From contig NZ_SCIN01000003.1 of the NCBI RefSeq assembly GCF_004101245.1, positions 248,001 through 312,000 of the forward strand: a stretch of 64,000 nt of DNA. The letters are read 5' to 3'. The stretch comes from Sphingomonas sp. UV9. GTDB taxonomy: Bacteria; Pseudomonadota; Alphaproteobacteria; Sphingomonadales; Sphingomonadaceae. Position numbers and translations under genes: made by a program. This document shows positions 52,795 to 62,151 of this stretch, in pieces (the first letter of the stretch is position 1; each line of letters opens with the position of its first letter). A model generated the notes under the pieces. The model was not told where the DNA came from and made no database searches. It saw only the letters and a program-made list of their open reading frames with translations.

Positions 52795-52877
52795 CGTCAT
52801 CCTGGGCTCGACCCAGGATCCAGAGCCACGGGCGGGGTCATTTGTGGCTCTGGATCCTGACTTTCGTCAGGATGACG
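52795..52877. repeat. GGATCC/GTCATCCTG inverted repeat, copy 2
   Basis: CGTCATCCTGGGCTCGACCC with AGGATCCAGAGCCAC, then GTGGCTCTGGATCCTGACTT with TCGTCAGGATGACG. Nearly perfect complementarity over both arms. It lies between ltaE and the PBP gene on the same strand. Confidence 0.85.
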
Positions 52878-52896
52878 GTGGGGGGGGGGGAGGGGA

Positions 52897-55050
52897 TCAC
52901 TGCCCCCCGTCATACCCCGGCTCTTCCTCGGGCGGGCGGCGATCGTCGCGGGGCGGCGGGCCCTCCTCGCGGTCGCGGCGCGAGGGGCCGACCGAGATCG
53001 TGCCGTCCTCGCCCATCTTCAGGTTGAAGCCCATCCCTTCGATCTCGCCGCCCAGCGGCAGCATAGAATTGTCCTGCTCGTCCGCAGGCAGCGCGTCCGG
53101 ATCGACCTCCTCGACCGCGGGCGGCGGCGCGGCGACGGGCGCGATGCCCAGCGCGGACTGCATGAAGTCGCGCCAGATCCGCGCCGGGATGCCGCCACCC
53201 GACAGTCCGGGGTTCGAGCTGTTGTCGTCGTTGCCGACCCACACGCCGACCACCAGGTCGCGCGCGAAGCCGACGAACAGCGCATCCTTGTTGTCCGAGG
53301 TCGTGCCGGTCTTGCCGAACGCGTCGACGGTCAGGTTCGCCTGCCGCCCGGTGCCGTTCCGGATCGACGCGGCGAGCAGGTCGAGCATCTCGTCGTGGAT
53401 CTTGTCGGGCATCGCGGTCGCGCCGCCGGTCAGTGACTGGTACCAGCCCTTTTCGCGCACATCGGCGAGGCCGCGCGGCTGGACCGGATATTGCTCGCGC
53501 GCGACCGCGGCATAGGCGGCGGTCAGCTCGAGCAGCGACACGGTCGAGGTGCCGAGGCCGATCGTCGCCTCGCTCGGGATCGGCGTCGAGATGCCGAGAT
53601 CGCGCGCCGCCTTGATCACCGCCTTCACGCCGACCTGTTGCGTAAGCCGTGCCGCCGCGACGTTGGACGAGCGCGCGAAGGCCTGGCGCAGCGTGATCGT
53701 CCCCTGATAGCGACCATCGCTGTTCTTGGGCGACCAGTCGCCGATCGTCACCGGGCTGTCCTCGATGGTCGAATCGGGGGTCAGCCCCTGGCGCATCGCG
53801 GCAAGGTACACGAACAGCTTGAACGTTGAACCGGGCTGGCGTCGTGCCTGAGTCGCGCGGTTGAACGGGCTCTTGCGGTAATTCTTGCCGCCGACCATCG
53901 CGACCACCCGGCCATCGGGCCGCATCGCCACCAGCGCGACCTGTGCCTGACGCAACCCCGCGCGCGCGACGGTCCGTTCGGCGGCGCGTTGCAGGCGGGG
54001 ATCGAGTGTCGTCTGGACGGTCGTTTCGGTCTTCACCTCGCCCGCCTGGTCGCGCGCCTCTGGCAGGATCCAGTCGGCGAAATAGGTCCCGTTGGGGAGT
54101 TGCCCGGGACGGCTTGCGAGCACGCGCTGCGGCTGGACCGCGTCGCCCTCCGCCTTGGTGAGGAAGCCCGCCGAGACCATCGCGCCGACGACCACGGCCT
54201 CCCGCTTGCGCGCGCCTTCCAGGTTGGAGGTGGGCGCGAGGCGCGACGGTGCCTTCACCAGCCCGGCGAGCATCGCCGCTTGTCCCACGTTCAGCTTGTC
54301 GGGCGTGCGGCCGAAATAATGCTTGGCCGCCGCGGTGATCCCGTAGGTGTTGTCGCCGAAATAGACGTTCGACAGATAGCGCGAGAGGATCTCGTCCTTC
54401 GACAGCCATGCCTCGAGCCAGAAGGCGATCATCGCCTCGCGGATCTTTCGCGTCGCGGTGCGGTCCGAATCGAGGAAGGCGTTCTTCGCAAGCTGTTGCG
54501 TGATCGTGCTGCCGCCCTGGCGCACGCCGCCCGAGCCCATGTTGGCCCAGGCCGCACGCGCGATACCGCGCGGATCGACGCCCCAGTGCGAGTAGAAGCG
54601 CCGGTCCTCGATCGCGAGGAAGGCCTGCGTGACATGCGGTGGCAGCGTGGCGGCATCGACCGGCTTGCCGATGATCGCGCCACGCCTTGCGATCGGCGTA
54701 CCGTCGTCCGCGGTCAGCGTGATCGAGGGGGGCGTCGGTGGCAGGAGAGATTTCGACAACGGCGCGGTGATCGCCAGCCAGATGATCGCGATCACCAGCA
54801 GGACGATGCCGATGCCAAGGCCGCGCAGGATCCACCGACCGATCGGCCGACGCGGGCGCGGCGTGCGGGGCGGAACATAGCCCGCACTTGGGTCGCGATC
54901 ATACGGGTACGGATCTTCGCCGTCCCGCTCTGCCTCGTATTTCTGGCGCAGGCGTTCGCGTTCGGTGATCAGCCGCTCGCGCTCATAGGCATAGGGCTCG
55001 CGGTCGCCGCTTGAGCTGGAACGGGAAGTGTCGAAGGGATCGGGGCGCAT
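52897..55050 (-). CDS. class A penicillin-binding protein (PBP1A family)
   Basis: A 717-residue bifunctional peptidoglycan synthase anchored in the inner membrane. The cytoplasmic N-terminus (~75 residues) is charged and low-complexity (YERERLITERERLRQKYEAE), followed by one transmembrane helix (ILRGLGIGIVLLVIAIIWLA). GT51 motifs: AIEDRRFYSHWGVDPRGIAR, QGGSTITQQLAKN and YLSNVYFGDNTYGI. Transpeptidase motifs: RQPGSTFKLFVYLA (SxxK), ARSSNVAAAR (SxN) and FGKTGTTSDNKD (KTG). The C-terminal tail is acidic/proline-rich. The start is ATG 55050; a TTG at 55074 is possible. Confidence 0.94.
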   Translation of the reverse strand: MRPDPFDTSRSSSSGDREPYAYERERLITERERLRQKYEAERDGEDPYPYDRDPSAGYVPPRTPRPRRPIGRWILRGLGIGIVLLVIAIIWLAITAPLSKSLLPPTPPSITLTADDGTPIARRGAIIGKPVDAATLPPHVTQAFLAIEDRRFYSHWGVDPRGIARAAWANMGSGGVRQGGSTITQQLAKNAFLDSDRTATRKIREAMIAFWLEAWLSKDEILSRYLSNVYFGDNTYGITAAAKHYFGRTPDKLNVGQAAMLAGLVKAPSRLAPTSNLEGARKREAVVVGAMVSAGFLTKAEGDAVQPQRVLASRPGQLPNGTYFADWILPEARDQAGEVKTETTVQTTLDPRLQRAAERTVARAGLRQAQVALVAMRPDGRVVAMVGGKNYRKSPFNRATQARRQPGSTFKLFVYLAAMRQGLTPDSTIEDSPVTIGDWSPKNSDGRYQGTITLRQAFARSSNVAAARLTQQVGVKAVIKAARDLGISTPIPSEATIGLGTSTVSLLELTAAYAAVAREQYPVQPRGLADVREKGWYQSLTGGATAMPDKIHDEMLDLLAASIRNGTGRQANLTVDAFGKTGTTSDNKDALFVGFARDLVVGVWVGNDDNSSNPGLSGGGIPARIWRDFMQSALGIAPVAAPPPAVEEVDPDALPADEQDNSMLPLGGEIEGMGFNLKMGEDGTISVGPSRRDREEGPPPRDDRRPPEEEPGYDGGQ

Positions 55051-55298
55051 CGGTCGTTCCAGCGGGTCGGCCAAGCGGCGGACATCAAGTGTATTATCGT
55101 TCTACGACAGCTCGGGCAAGCCCGTGAGCGTCCGGCGTATGCACATGCTTAACGTGTACCGGGGCTTAGCGACAGCGTTTGCGGGCGGGCGGACCTGCAA
55201 GTGGCCAGGCTTGCGAGTTGGGCGTGGCGGTGGTCGGGGAGCGAGAACGGACCCAAGCCCTGTTGTCATCGCGCGACGAAACGGGGAAGAGCGTGTCG

Positions 55299-55922
55299 AT
55301 GACGTTCGAACAGGATGAAACCGTGGCCGCTCCCGACACTCTTCCCTTGGCAGTTGGCCCCTTGGTCGTGGGTATCGGCGGCACGATTGGCGGCGTTTCG
55401 TCGACCGAGCGCGCGCTGCGGATCGCGCTCGATGCGGTCGAGAAGCAGGGCTATCGCACGCAGATGTTCGGCGGCGCCGACATGGCCCGCCTGCCGCTCT
55501 ACGATCCGAAGGCGACGACGCGGACCGCGGACGAGCAGGCGTTCGTCGAGGCCGTACGCGGTGCATCGGCGGTGATCATCGCCAGTCCGGGCTATCACGG
55601 CAGCATTTCCGGCGTGGTGAAGAACGCACTCGACCTGCTGGAGGAAACCGCGCGCGATGAGCGGCCGTATCTGGCGGACATGCCGGTCGGGCTCATCGCC
55701 ACCGCCTATGGTTGGCAGGCGACGGGCAGCACGATCGCCGCACTGCGCTCGATCGTCCATGCGTTGCGGGGATGGCCGACGCCGTTTGCCGCCGCGATCA
55801 ACACACAGGCGACCAAGTTCGACGACGAAGGTGGCGCGAGCGATCCTGCGGTGGTCGAGCAATTGCGTCTGGTCGGGCGACAGGTTGCACGGTTCGCGCC
55901 CTTGTCCGAACCGGCGAACTAG
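55299..55922 (+). CDS. NADPH-dependent FMN reductase family protein
   Basis: A 207-residue flavodoxin-like protein. Its features are VGIGGTIGGVSSTERALRIA (FMN phosphate loop), YRTQMFGGADMARLPLYDP, GASAVIIASPGYHGSISGVV with KNALDLLEE, and LIATAYGWQATGS. It reduces FMN or other flavins with NAD(P)H, or acts as a quinone or azo-type reductase. The start at 55299 is chosen as the first ATG after GGGGAAGAG; the frame stays open upstream without homology. It is divergent from the PBP gene and followed by a long palindromic repeat. Confidence 0.88.
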   Translation: MTFEQDETVAAPDTLPLAVGPLVVGIGGTIGGVSSTERALRIALDAVEKQGYRTQMFGGADMARLPLYDPKATTRTADEQAFVEAVRGASAVIIASPGYHGSISGVVKNALDLLEETARDERPYLADMPVGLIATAYGWQATGSTIAALRSIVHALRGWPTPFAAAINTQATKFDDEGGASDPAVVEQLRLVGRQVARFAPLSEPAN

Positions 55923-55931
55923 GGCGACGTT

Positions 55932-56060
55932 CGATCCTCCCCCCCCAAGGGGGAGGTGTCGCCGTAGGTGACGGAGGGGGAGGGTACGGAACAGCGGTTT
56001 CGCTTACCTCCCCCTCCGTCTGGCAAGCGCCAGCCACCTCCCCCTGGCGGGGGAGGATCG
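55932..56060. repeat. long inverted repeat, CCTCCCCC family, copy 3
   Basis: CGATCCTCCCCCCCCAAGGG ... CCCCTGGCGGGGGAGGATCG, with the inner CGGAGGGGGAGGGTACGGAA and TTACCTCCCCCTCCGTCTGG almost identical to 6431-6563. It lies between two convergent genes, 6 bp from the outer-membrane factor stop. Confidence 0.88.
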
Positions 56061-56065
56061 TTAGT

Positions 56066-57583
56066 TTAGTTTGGCCGGCGGGTGTCGGTGGACTGGGTGG
56101 TCGTGACCCCGCCGCCAAGCGCGCGGTACAATTCCACCGAGTTGCTGTCGCGGGTCAGGCGGGCGGCGAGCAGGCTCTGTTGCGCGGTGTAGAGCGAACG
56201 CTGCGAGTCGAGCGTGTTCAGGAACGTGTCGATGCCCGCACGAAAGCGCAGTTCCGACAGCTTGAACGCGCCCGCCGCATTGTCGCGGAGCGAGGTCTGC
56301 GCCTGCAACTGCGCACCGATGGTGCCCCGCCGCGCAAGAGCATCGGCAACTTCGCGGAAGCCGGTCTGGATGCTCTTCTCGTAGGTGGCGACCGCGGCGT
56401 CGCGCGTAGCCTGGGCATAGCGGAGATTGCCCTTGTTGCGGCCGAAGTCGAACAACGTCTGGCTGACGGACGGCGCGACCGACCAGTTCTGCGTACCGCT
56501 GCCGAACAGGTTCGACAGGCCGAGGCTGATCGTCCCGAACGCCGCGGTCAGCGAGATGTTCGGGAAGAACGCCGCGCGCGCCGCACCGATATTGGCGTTG
56601 GCCGCGACCAGCTGATGCTCGGCCGAGGCGATGTCGGGACGGCGCAACAACACCTCCGACGGCAGGTTGGCGGGCAGATTCTCCAGCGTCGGACTGGTCT
56701 CCTCGAGCCGTGCCGGGAGCATGTCCGCGGTCAGCGAGGTGCCGGCGAGCAGGTTCAGCGCGTTCTGGTCCTGCGCGATCAGCGTCGTCGCCTCGGCGAT
56801 GTCCGAGCGCGCCTGATCGTAGCTGGTGCTGGCCTGCCGCACTTCGAGTTCGGACGCGATGCCGATCCGGAAGCGATCCTGCGTCAGCTTGACGGTCTGG
56901 CCAAAAGCTCGCTCCGTATCGCGCGCGATCTTGAGGCGATCCTGGTCGGCGGCCATCGTCAGCCACTGCGTCGCGATCTCGGCGATCAGCGAGACCTGCG
57001 CCGCATTGCGGTTTTCCTCGGCGGCGAAATACTGTTCCTGCTGCGCCTGCGTCAGATTGCGGACGCGGCCGAACAGGTCGATCTCCCAGGCGGAGACGCC
57101 GACATTCGCCGTGTAGATGTCTGCACGGCCGCTGGAGACAGCACCGCCACCAGTACCGCCGCCCGTGCCGCCTGTGCCGCCCGTTCCACCGCCTGTGCCG
57201 CCACCGACTACGCCGAACGGTGACTTCTGGTAGGTTGCCCCGCCGTTGGCGGCGAGCGTCGGGAACAGGTCGGCGCGCTGGACGCGGTATTGTGCGCGGG
57301 CCTGCGCGACGTTGGCGACCGAGACGCGGAGGTCTCTGTTGTTGTCCAGCGCGGTGCGGATCACGCGACGCAGGCGATCGTCGGTGAAGAACGCCTCCCA
57401 CGCGGTATCCGCCGGCATGATCGCGCCGGCCGCATCGGTCGCTGCATAGGCAGGACCGGCGGGCGTTGCCGCCGGCACCGACAATTCGGGACGGACGTAT
57501 TTCGGGGCGAGGTTACAGCCGGCGAGCGTGAGCCCGGCGGCGAACGTCAGGGCGGTGCGGCTGGAGATCTTGGTCGAGAACAT
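56066..57583 (-). CDS. RND efflux outer-membrane lipoprotein factor (NodT family)
   Basis: A 505-residue TolC-like outer-membrane channel subunit. It has a lipoprotein signal with lipobox LTLAGC followed by NLAPKYVRP and the two OEP repeats (TALDNNRDLRVSVANVAQAR, SAWEIDLFGRVRNLTQAQQE; RRPDIASAEHQLVAANANIG, QTLFDFGRNKGNLRYAQATR). A glycine/threonine-only tract lies at residues ~127-147 (starting GGGTGGGTGGTGG), in the first part, between FGVV and AVSSG. That is unusual for the family. It lies 5 bp after the pump gene as the third gene of the operon. Confidence 0.94.
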   Translation of the reverse strand: MFSTKISSRTALTFAAGLTLAGCNLAPKYVRPELSVPAATPAGPAYAATDAAGAIMPADTAWEAFFTDDRLRRVIRTALDNNRDLRVSVANVAQARAQYRVQRADLFPTLAANGGATYQKSPFGVVGGGTGGGTGGTGGTGGGTGGGAVSSGRADIYTANVGVSAWEIDLFGRVRNLTQAQQEQYFAAEENRNAAQVSLIAEIATQWLTMAADQDRLKIARDTERAFGQTVKLTQDRFRIGIASELEVRQASTSYDQARSDIAEATTLIAQDQNALNLLAGTSLTADMLPARLEETSPTLENLPANLPSEVLLRRPDIASAEHQLVAANANIGAARAAFFPNISLTAAFGTISLGLSNLFGSGTQNWSVAPSVSQTLFDFGRNKGNLRYAQATRDAAVATYEKSIQTGFREVADALARRGTIGAQLQAQTSLRDNAAGAFKLSELRFRAGIDTFLNTLDSQRSLYTAQQSLLAARLTRDSNSVELYRALGGGVTTTQSTDTRRPN

Positions 57584-57588
57584 CTGGA

Positions 57589-60500
57589 TCAGGCCTCCTG
57601 CGGCCGCTGGTCGTGGGGCGGATGACGGTTATCGTCATGGCCGCCGTCACGGTTATCGTCACGGGTGTCGTCGTTGTGCTGGTGATCGCGGTCTTGCCCG
57701 GAGCCTGCCTTGTCCTGCTTGAAGACGCGCTTCACGAGCAGGAAGAACAGCGGCACGAAGAAGATCGCAAGGACGGTCGCGGACAGCATGCCGCCGACCA
57801 CCGCCCAGCCGATCGCGTTCTGGCCGCCGGCACCCGCACCGCTCGACAGCGCGAGCGGCAATACGCCGAAGATGAACGCGAACGACGTCATCAGGATCGG
57901 GCGAAGGCGAAGCTTCGCCGCCTCGACCGCGGCATCGGCCGCGTTCATCCCGTCGCCCATCTTCTCCTCGGCGAACTCTACGATCAGGATCGCGTTCTTC
58001 GCCGCCACGCCGATCGTCGTGATCAGGCCGACCTGGAGGTAGATGTCGTTGTTCAGCCCGAAGATCATCGCCGCGGCCACCGCGCCGAGGACGCCGAGCG
58101 GCACCACCAGCAGGACGGCGATCGGGATCGACCAGCTCTCGTACAGCGCCGCGAGGCAGAGGAACACGATCAGCAGCGACAGCGCATAGACCGTGGTCGA
58201 CTGGCCGGAGGACAGGTTTTCCTCGTAGCTCAGGCCGGTCCACTCATAGCCGATGCCGGGTGGCAGCTTGGCCGCCATCTCTTCCATCGCCTTGATCGCG
58301 GTACCGCTGCTGACGCCCGGCGCCGGCGAGCCCATGATCTCGAACGAGGCCACGCCGTTGTAACGCTCGAGACGCGACGGGCCATACTGCCAGTTGGTCG
58401 TCGAGAAGGACGAGAACGGCGCCATCGCGTTGCTGGTCGTGCCGCGGACGTAGAAGTTGCCGAGATCGGCAGGCGAGGTGCGGAACGGTGCGTCGGCCTG
58501 CACGAACACCTTCTTCACGCGACCGCGGTCGATGAAGTCGTTGATGTAGGCACCACCGAACGCGGTGCTGACGGTGGTGTTGATGTCTGCCTGGCTGAGG
58601 CCGAGTGCCCCCGCCTGCGCCTGGTCGACGTTCAGTTTCAGCTGAGGCGCATCCTCCAGGCCGTTCGGGCGGACCTGCATCAGACGCTTGTCCTGGCTGG
58701 CCATGCCGAGCAGCATGTTGCGCGCCTCGAGCAGCTTCTCGTGACCGACGCCGGCATTGTCCTTCAGCATGAAGTCGAAACCGTTGGCGTTGCCCAGTTC
58801 CTGCACGGCGGGCGGCACGAAGCCGATCACCATGCCGGCACGGATCCCGGCGAGCGCCTGGTTGGCGCGCCCGGCGACTGCGGCGACGGTGTTCTCCGCG
58901 CCCTCGCGATCTTCCCATGGCTTCAGCTGAATGAAGGCGATGCCGACATTCTGGCCCTGGCCGACGAAGCCGAAACCGCTGATCGTGAAGATGCCAGAAA
59001 TGTTGGCCTTCTCGTCGATCAGGAAGTGATCGCGGACCTTGTCCATCGTCCGTGCGGTTTCCTCCATCGGCGTACCCGACGGCATCGAAACCTGCGCGAA
59101 CATGACGCCCTGGTCCTCCTCGGGAAGGAAGCCCGACGGCAGGCGCAGGAAGATGAACGCCATCGCGACGACGATCACGGCATAGACCAGCATCGTGCGG
59201 ACCCAGCCCTTCTCGACGCGGCGCAGGCCGTTGCCGTATTTGCCGACGCCCTTGTCAAAGGTGCGGTTGAACCAGCCGAAAAAGCCCTTCTTCTCGCCAT
59301 GCCCGTCCTTGGCGGGCTTCAGGATCGTCGCGCAGAGTGCGGGCGTGAGGATCAACGCGACCAGCACCGAGAGCGCCATCGACGACACGATGGTGATCGA
59401 GAACTGGCGGAAGATCACGCCGGTCGAGCCGCTGAAGAACGCCATCGGCAGGAACACGGCGGACAGGACGAGGCCGATCCCGACCAGCGCGCCGCTGATC
59501 TCGTCCATCGACTTCTTGGCGGCTTCCTTGGGGCTCAGCCCCTCTTCCTGGATCAGGCGTTCGACGTTCTCGACGACGACGATCGCGTCATCGACGAGCA
59601 GACCGATCGCCAGCACCATGCCGAACAACGTCAACGTGTTGATCGTGAACCCCGCCGCATACAGCACGGCAAGCGAGCCGAGCAGCACGACCGGGACCGC
59701 GATCGTCGGGATCAACGTGGCACGGAAGTTCTGAAGGAACAGGAACATCACGAGGAAGACGAGGACGATCGCCTCGATCAGCGTGTGGATGACCTGCTCG
59801 ACCGACAGCCGCACGAACGTCGAATTGTCGATCGGGTAGGCGACCTTGACGTCGGACGGGAACTGCTTGGCGATCCGGTCGACCTCGGCCTTGACCAGCT
59901 TGACGGTATCGAGCGCGTTGGCGCCCGGTGCCAGCTTCACGCCGAAACCTGCCGCCTGCTTGCCGTTGTAGCGGGCCTGGAAGGAGTAATTCTCCGAGCC
60001 CATCTCGACACGGGCGACGTCCGACAGGCGCACGGTCGCGCCGCTGGTCGCCGAGCGGACGATGATCGCGCGGAACTGTTCGGGGGTCTGGAGACGCGTC
60101 TGCGCGGTCACGGTGGCGTTGAGCGACTGGCCCTTCACCGCCGGCAGACTGCCGACCTGACCCGCCGAGACCTGCGCGTTCTGCGCGGTCAGCGCCGAGG
60201 TAATGTCGGTGACGGTGACGCCGAGGTTCGACATCTTGAACGGATCGACCCAGATCCGCATCGAATATTGCGCGCCGAACACCTGCGTGTCGCCGACGCC
60301 CTTGATGCGACTCAGCGGATCCTGGAGCTTCGAGGCGATCAGATCGCCGAGATCGACCTGGTCGTGCGCGCCATTCTCGGAATAGGCGGCAATGACGAGG
60401 AGGAAGTTGGCGGTCGCCTTGGTCACGCGCAGACCGGCCTGCTGCACTTCCTGCGGCAGGAGCGGAGTCGCCTGTTGCAGCTTGTTCTGCACCTGGACCT

Positions 60501-60810
60501 GCGCGATGTCGGGATCGGTGCCCTGCTCGAAGGTGAGCGTGATCGCGAGGTTGCCCGAGCCGTCAGACGTCGAGGCGAAGTAGCGAAGGTTGTCGATGCC
60601 CTTCATCTGCTGCTCGATGATCTGAGTCGTCGTGTTCTCGAGCGTCTGTGCGTCGGCGCCCGGATAGGACGTCGCGACCGTCACCTTGGGGGCGGCGATC
60701 TCAGGAAACTGCGCGATCGGCAGCGAGCGGATCGCGAGGATACCGGCCAGCATCAGGATGATGGCGATGACCCATGCAAAGATGGGTCGATCGATGAAAT
60801 AGCGTGACAT
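57589..60810 (-). CDS. RND multidrug efflux pump, HAE1 family (AcrB-like)
   Basis: A 1073-residue inner-membrane proton/drug antiporter that forms a trimer. It has two 12-helix halves. The first starts SRYFIDRPIFAWVIAIILML with the typical GILAIRSLPIAQFPEIAAPK. The proton-relay motif in helix 4 is GLLVDDAIVVVENVERLI with the aspartate pair, and GSTGVIFRQFSITIVSSMAL follows; helix 10 has the lysine-equivalent region VAAKNAILIVEFAEEK. The C-terminal ~35 residues are His/Asp-rich (DRDHQHNDDTRDDNRDGGHD), an unusual tail. Adaptor upstream, outer-membrane factor downstream. Confidence 0.96.
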   Translation of the reverse strand: MSRYFIDRPIFAWVIAIILMLAGILAIRSLPIAQFPEIAAPKVTVATSYPGADAQTLENTTTQIIEQQMKGIDNLRYFASTSDGSGNLAITLTFEQGTDPDIAQVQVQNKLQQATPLLPQEVQQAGLRVTKATANFLLVIAAYSENGAHDQVDLGDLIASKLQDPLSRIKGVGDTQVFGAQYSMRIWVDPFKMSNLGVTVTDITSALTAQNAQVSAGQVGSLPAVKGQSLNATVTAQTRLQTPEQFRAIIVRSATSGATVRLSDVARVEMGSENYSFQARYNGKQAAGFGVKLAPGANALDTVKLVKAEVDRIAKQFPSDVKVAYPIDNSTFVRLSVEQVIHTLIEAIVLVFLVMFLFLQNFRATLIPTIAVPVVLLGSLAVLYAAGFTINTLTLFGMVLAIGLLVDDAIVVVENVERLIQEEGLSPKEAAKKSMDEISGALVGIGLVLSAVFLPMAFFSGSTGVIFRQFSITIVSSMALSVLVALILTPALCATILKPAKDGHGEKKGFFGWFNRTFDKGVGKYGNGLRRVEKGWVRTMLVYAVIVVAMAFIFLRLPSGFLPEEDQGVMFAQVSMPSGTPMEETARTMDKVRDHFLIDEKANISGIFTISGFGFVGQGQNVGIAFIQLKPWEDREGAENTVAAVAGRANQALAGIRAGMVIGFVPPAVQELGNANGFDFMLKDNAGVGHEKLLEARNMLLGMASQDKRLMQVRPNGLEDAPQLKLNVDQAQAGALGLSQADINTTVSTAFGGAYINDFIDRGRVKKVFVQADAPFRTSPADLGNFYVRGTTSNAMAPFSSFSTTNWQYGPSRLERYNGVASFEIMGSPAPGVSSGTAIKAMEEMAAKLPPGIGYEWTGLSYEENLSSGQSTTVYALSLLIVFLCLAALYESWSIPIAVLLVVPLGVLGAVAAAMIFGLNNDIYLQVGLITTIGVAAKNAILIVEFAEEKMGDGMNAADAAVEAAKLRLRPILMTSFAFIFGVLPLALSSGAGAGGQNAIGWAVVGGMLSATVLAIFFVPLFFLLVKRVFKQDKAGSGQDRDHQHNDDTRDDNRDGGHDDNRHPPHDQRPQEA

Positions 60811-60816
60811 GGGCGG

Positions 60817-62040
60817 TTACTTTCCGGCCTGCGCGGACGCGTTGCCGGCAGCGGGATCCCCGCCCGCCGCGGCACCACCGGGGGCGCCGCCCGCAGGCTT
60901 GCCGATCTGCTGCGGAGCGCCGGCCTTGACGGTCGCGCCCGGACGCAGGTTGAGCAGCCCTTCGACGATCAGCTTGTCGCCGGGCTTGAGGCCGCTGGTA
61001 ACGATCCACTTGTCGCCGATGACGCGATCGGTAGTGACGTTGCGCTGCTCGACCTTGTTCTGCGCGTTGACCACCAGTGCGGTCGCACCGCCGCGCGGAT
61101 CGCGCGTGATGCCTGCGGTGGGGGCCATGATCGCGTTGCGGCGCGTACCCTCGACCAGCTTGGCGCGGACGTACATGCCAGGCAGCAACAGGCCGTTGGG
61201 GTTGGGGAAGCGCGCGCGCAGCGTGACCGCACCGGTGGTCTGGTCGACGGTCACTTCGGCGAACTGGAGACGACCCTCGATCGGATAGGTCGTGCCGTTG
61301 GGAAGGATCAGCTGGACGCGCGCACTGCCGTCGCCGCGGACCACGCCGCCGGTCGCCATCGCCTGCTTGAGATCGAGCAGCTGCGCCGCCGACTGGTTGA
61401 CGTCGACATAGACGCTGTCGGTGCGCTGGATCGTCGCGAGCGCATCGGCCTGGCCGGTCTGGACGAGCGCGCCGACGGTCGCCAGCGAGCGGCCGATGCG
61501 GCCCGAGATCGGCGCCTTGATGCGCGTGAAGCCGAGGTTGACGCGGGCCGACTGGACCGCTGCCTGCTGCGCTGCAACATTGGCGCGAGCCTGCTGCGCG
61601 GACGCGGTGGCGTTGTCCGCCTCCTGCTTGCTGACCGCGTTCAGCGCGACGAGCTGGCCGTATCGCTGAGCCTGAAGACGGGTCGCATTGATCTGCGATT
61701 GCGCGGCCCCGAGCTGGCCCTGCGCGCTGGCAAGAGCCGCGCGATAGGGCGCGTCTTCGATCGCGTAGAGGACCTGGCCCTTGCTGACCATGGCGCCTTC
61801 GGTGAACAGGCGATCGCGGATCACGCCGCTGACCTGCGGACGCACTTCCGAGGTCTCTACCGCGGCAATACGCCCTGGCAGCTCGGACGTGAGCACCACG
61901 GGTTCCTCGGCGACGGTGACGACGCCGACCGTCGGAGTCGGCGGGGGTGGTGGCGCCTGCTCCTTGTTGCAAGCCGACAGCAGGGCAAGCGCGGCCAGTG
62001 CCACAGATCCCTTGAGGTTCAATCGCTGCATGTTGAGCAT
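60817..62040 (-). CDS. RND periplasmic adaptor lipoprotein (AcrA-like)
   Basis: A 407-residue membrane fusion protein joining the pump to the outer-membrane factor. It has a lipoprotein signal (VALAALALLSACNKEQ) and the biotinyl-lipoyl half-motifs GRIAAVETSEVRPQVSGVIR and INLGFTRIKAPISGRIGRSL-type sequence (here VNLGFTRIKAPISGRIG). The helical hairpin LASAQGQLGAAQSQINATRL is rich in Ala/Gln, and the C-terminus is GGAPGGAAAGGDPAAGNASA. It starts at 62040; an ATG at 62031 is the alternative. The 22-bp palindrome lies 27 bp upstream. It is the first gene of the operon. Confidence 0.95.
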   Translation of the reverse strand: MLNMQRLNLKGSVALAALALLSACNKEQAPPPPPTPTVGVVTVAEEPVVLTSELPGRIAAVETSEVRPQVSGVIRDRLFTEGAMVSKGQVLYAIEDAPYRAALASAQGQLGAAQSQINATRLQAQRYGQLVALNAVSKQEADNATASAQQARANVAAQQAAVQSARVNLGFTRIKAPISGRIGRSLATVGALVQTGQADALATIQRTDSVYVDVNQSAAQLLDLKQAMATGGVVRGDGSARVQLILPNGTTYPIEGRLQFAEVTVDQTTGAVTLRARFPNPNGLLLPGMYVRAKLVEGTRRNAIMAPTAGITRDPRGGATALVVNAQNKVEQRNVTTDRVIGDKWIVTSGLKPGDKLIVEGLLNLRPGATVKAGAPQQIGKPAGGAPGGAAAGGDPAAGNASAQAGK

Positions 62041-62066
62041 CCCGACGTCCGTGCAGATGAGTTCGT

Positions 62067-62088
62067 GCGGAATGAACGTTCATTCCGC
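62067..62088. promoter_or_regulatory. 22-bp perfect palindrome, candidate TetR operator
   Basis: Half-sites GCGGAATGAAC and GTTCATTCCGC are fully complementary with no spacer. The site lies in the 111-bp divergent gap, 26 bp from the adaptor start and 63 bp from the TetR start. Size and symmetry match operators of AcrR/TetR repressors. Binding by the neighbouring regulator is inferred. Confidence 0.8.
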
Positions 62089-62151
62089 TTGCCTGCCCGC
62101 TAGGATTGTGCGAGCGGCGGGTCAATTAAAAAACGCATCGGGAATTCTGTT

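Noticed and set aside
57613..60807. A 1064-codon open frame on the plus strand opposite the RND pump gene
   Set aside because: It has extreme His/Arg/Asp composition, no family features and mirrors the codon pattern of the pump gene. Long antisense frames are expected in GC-rich DNA.
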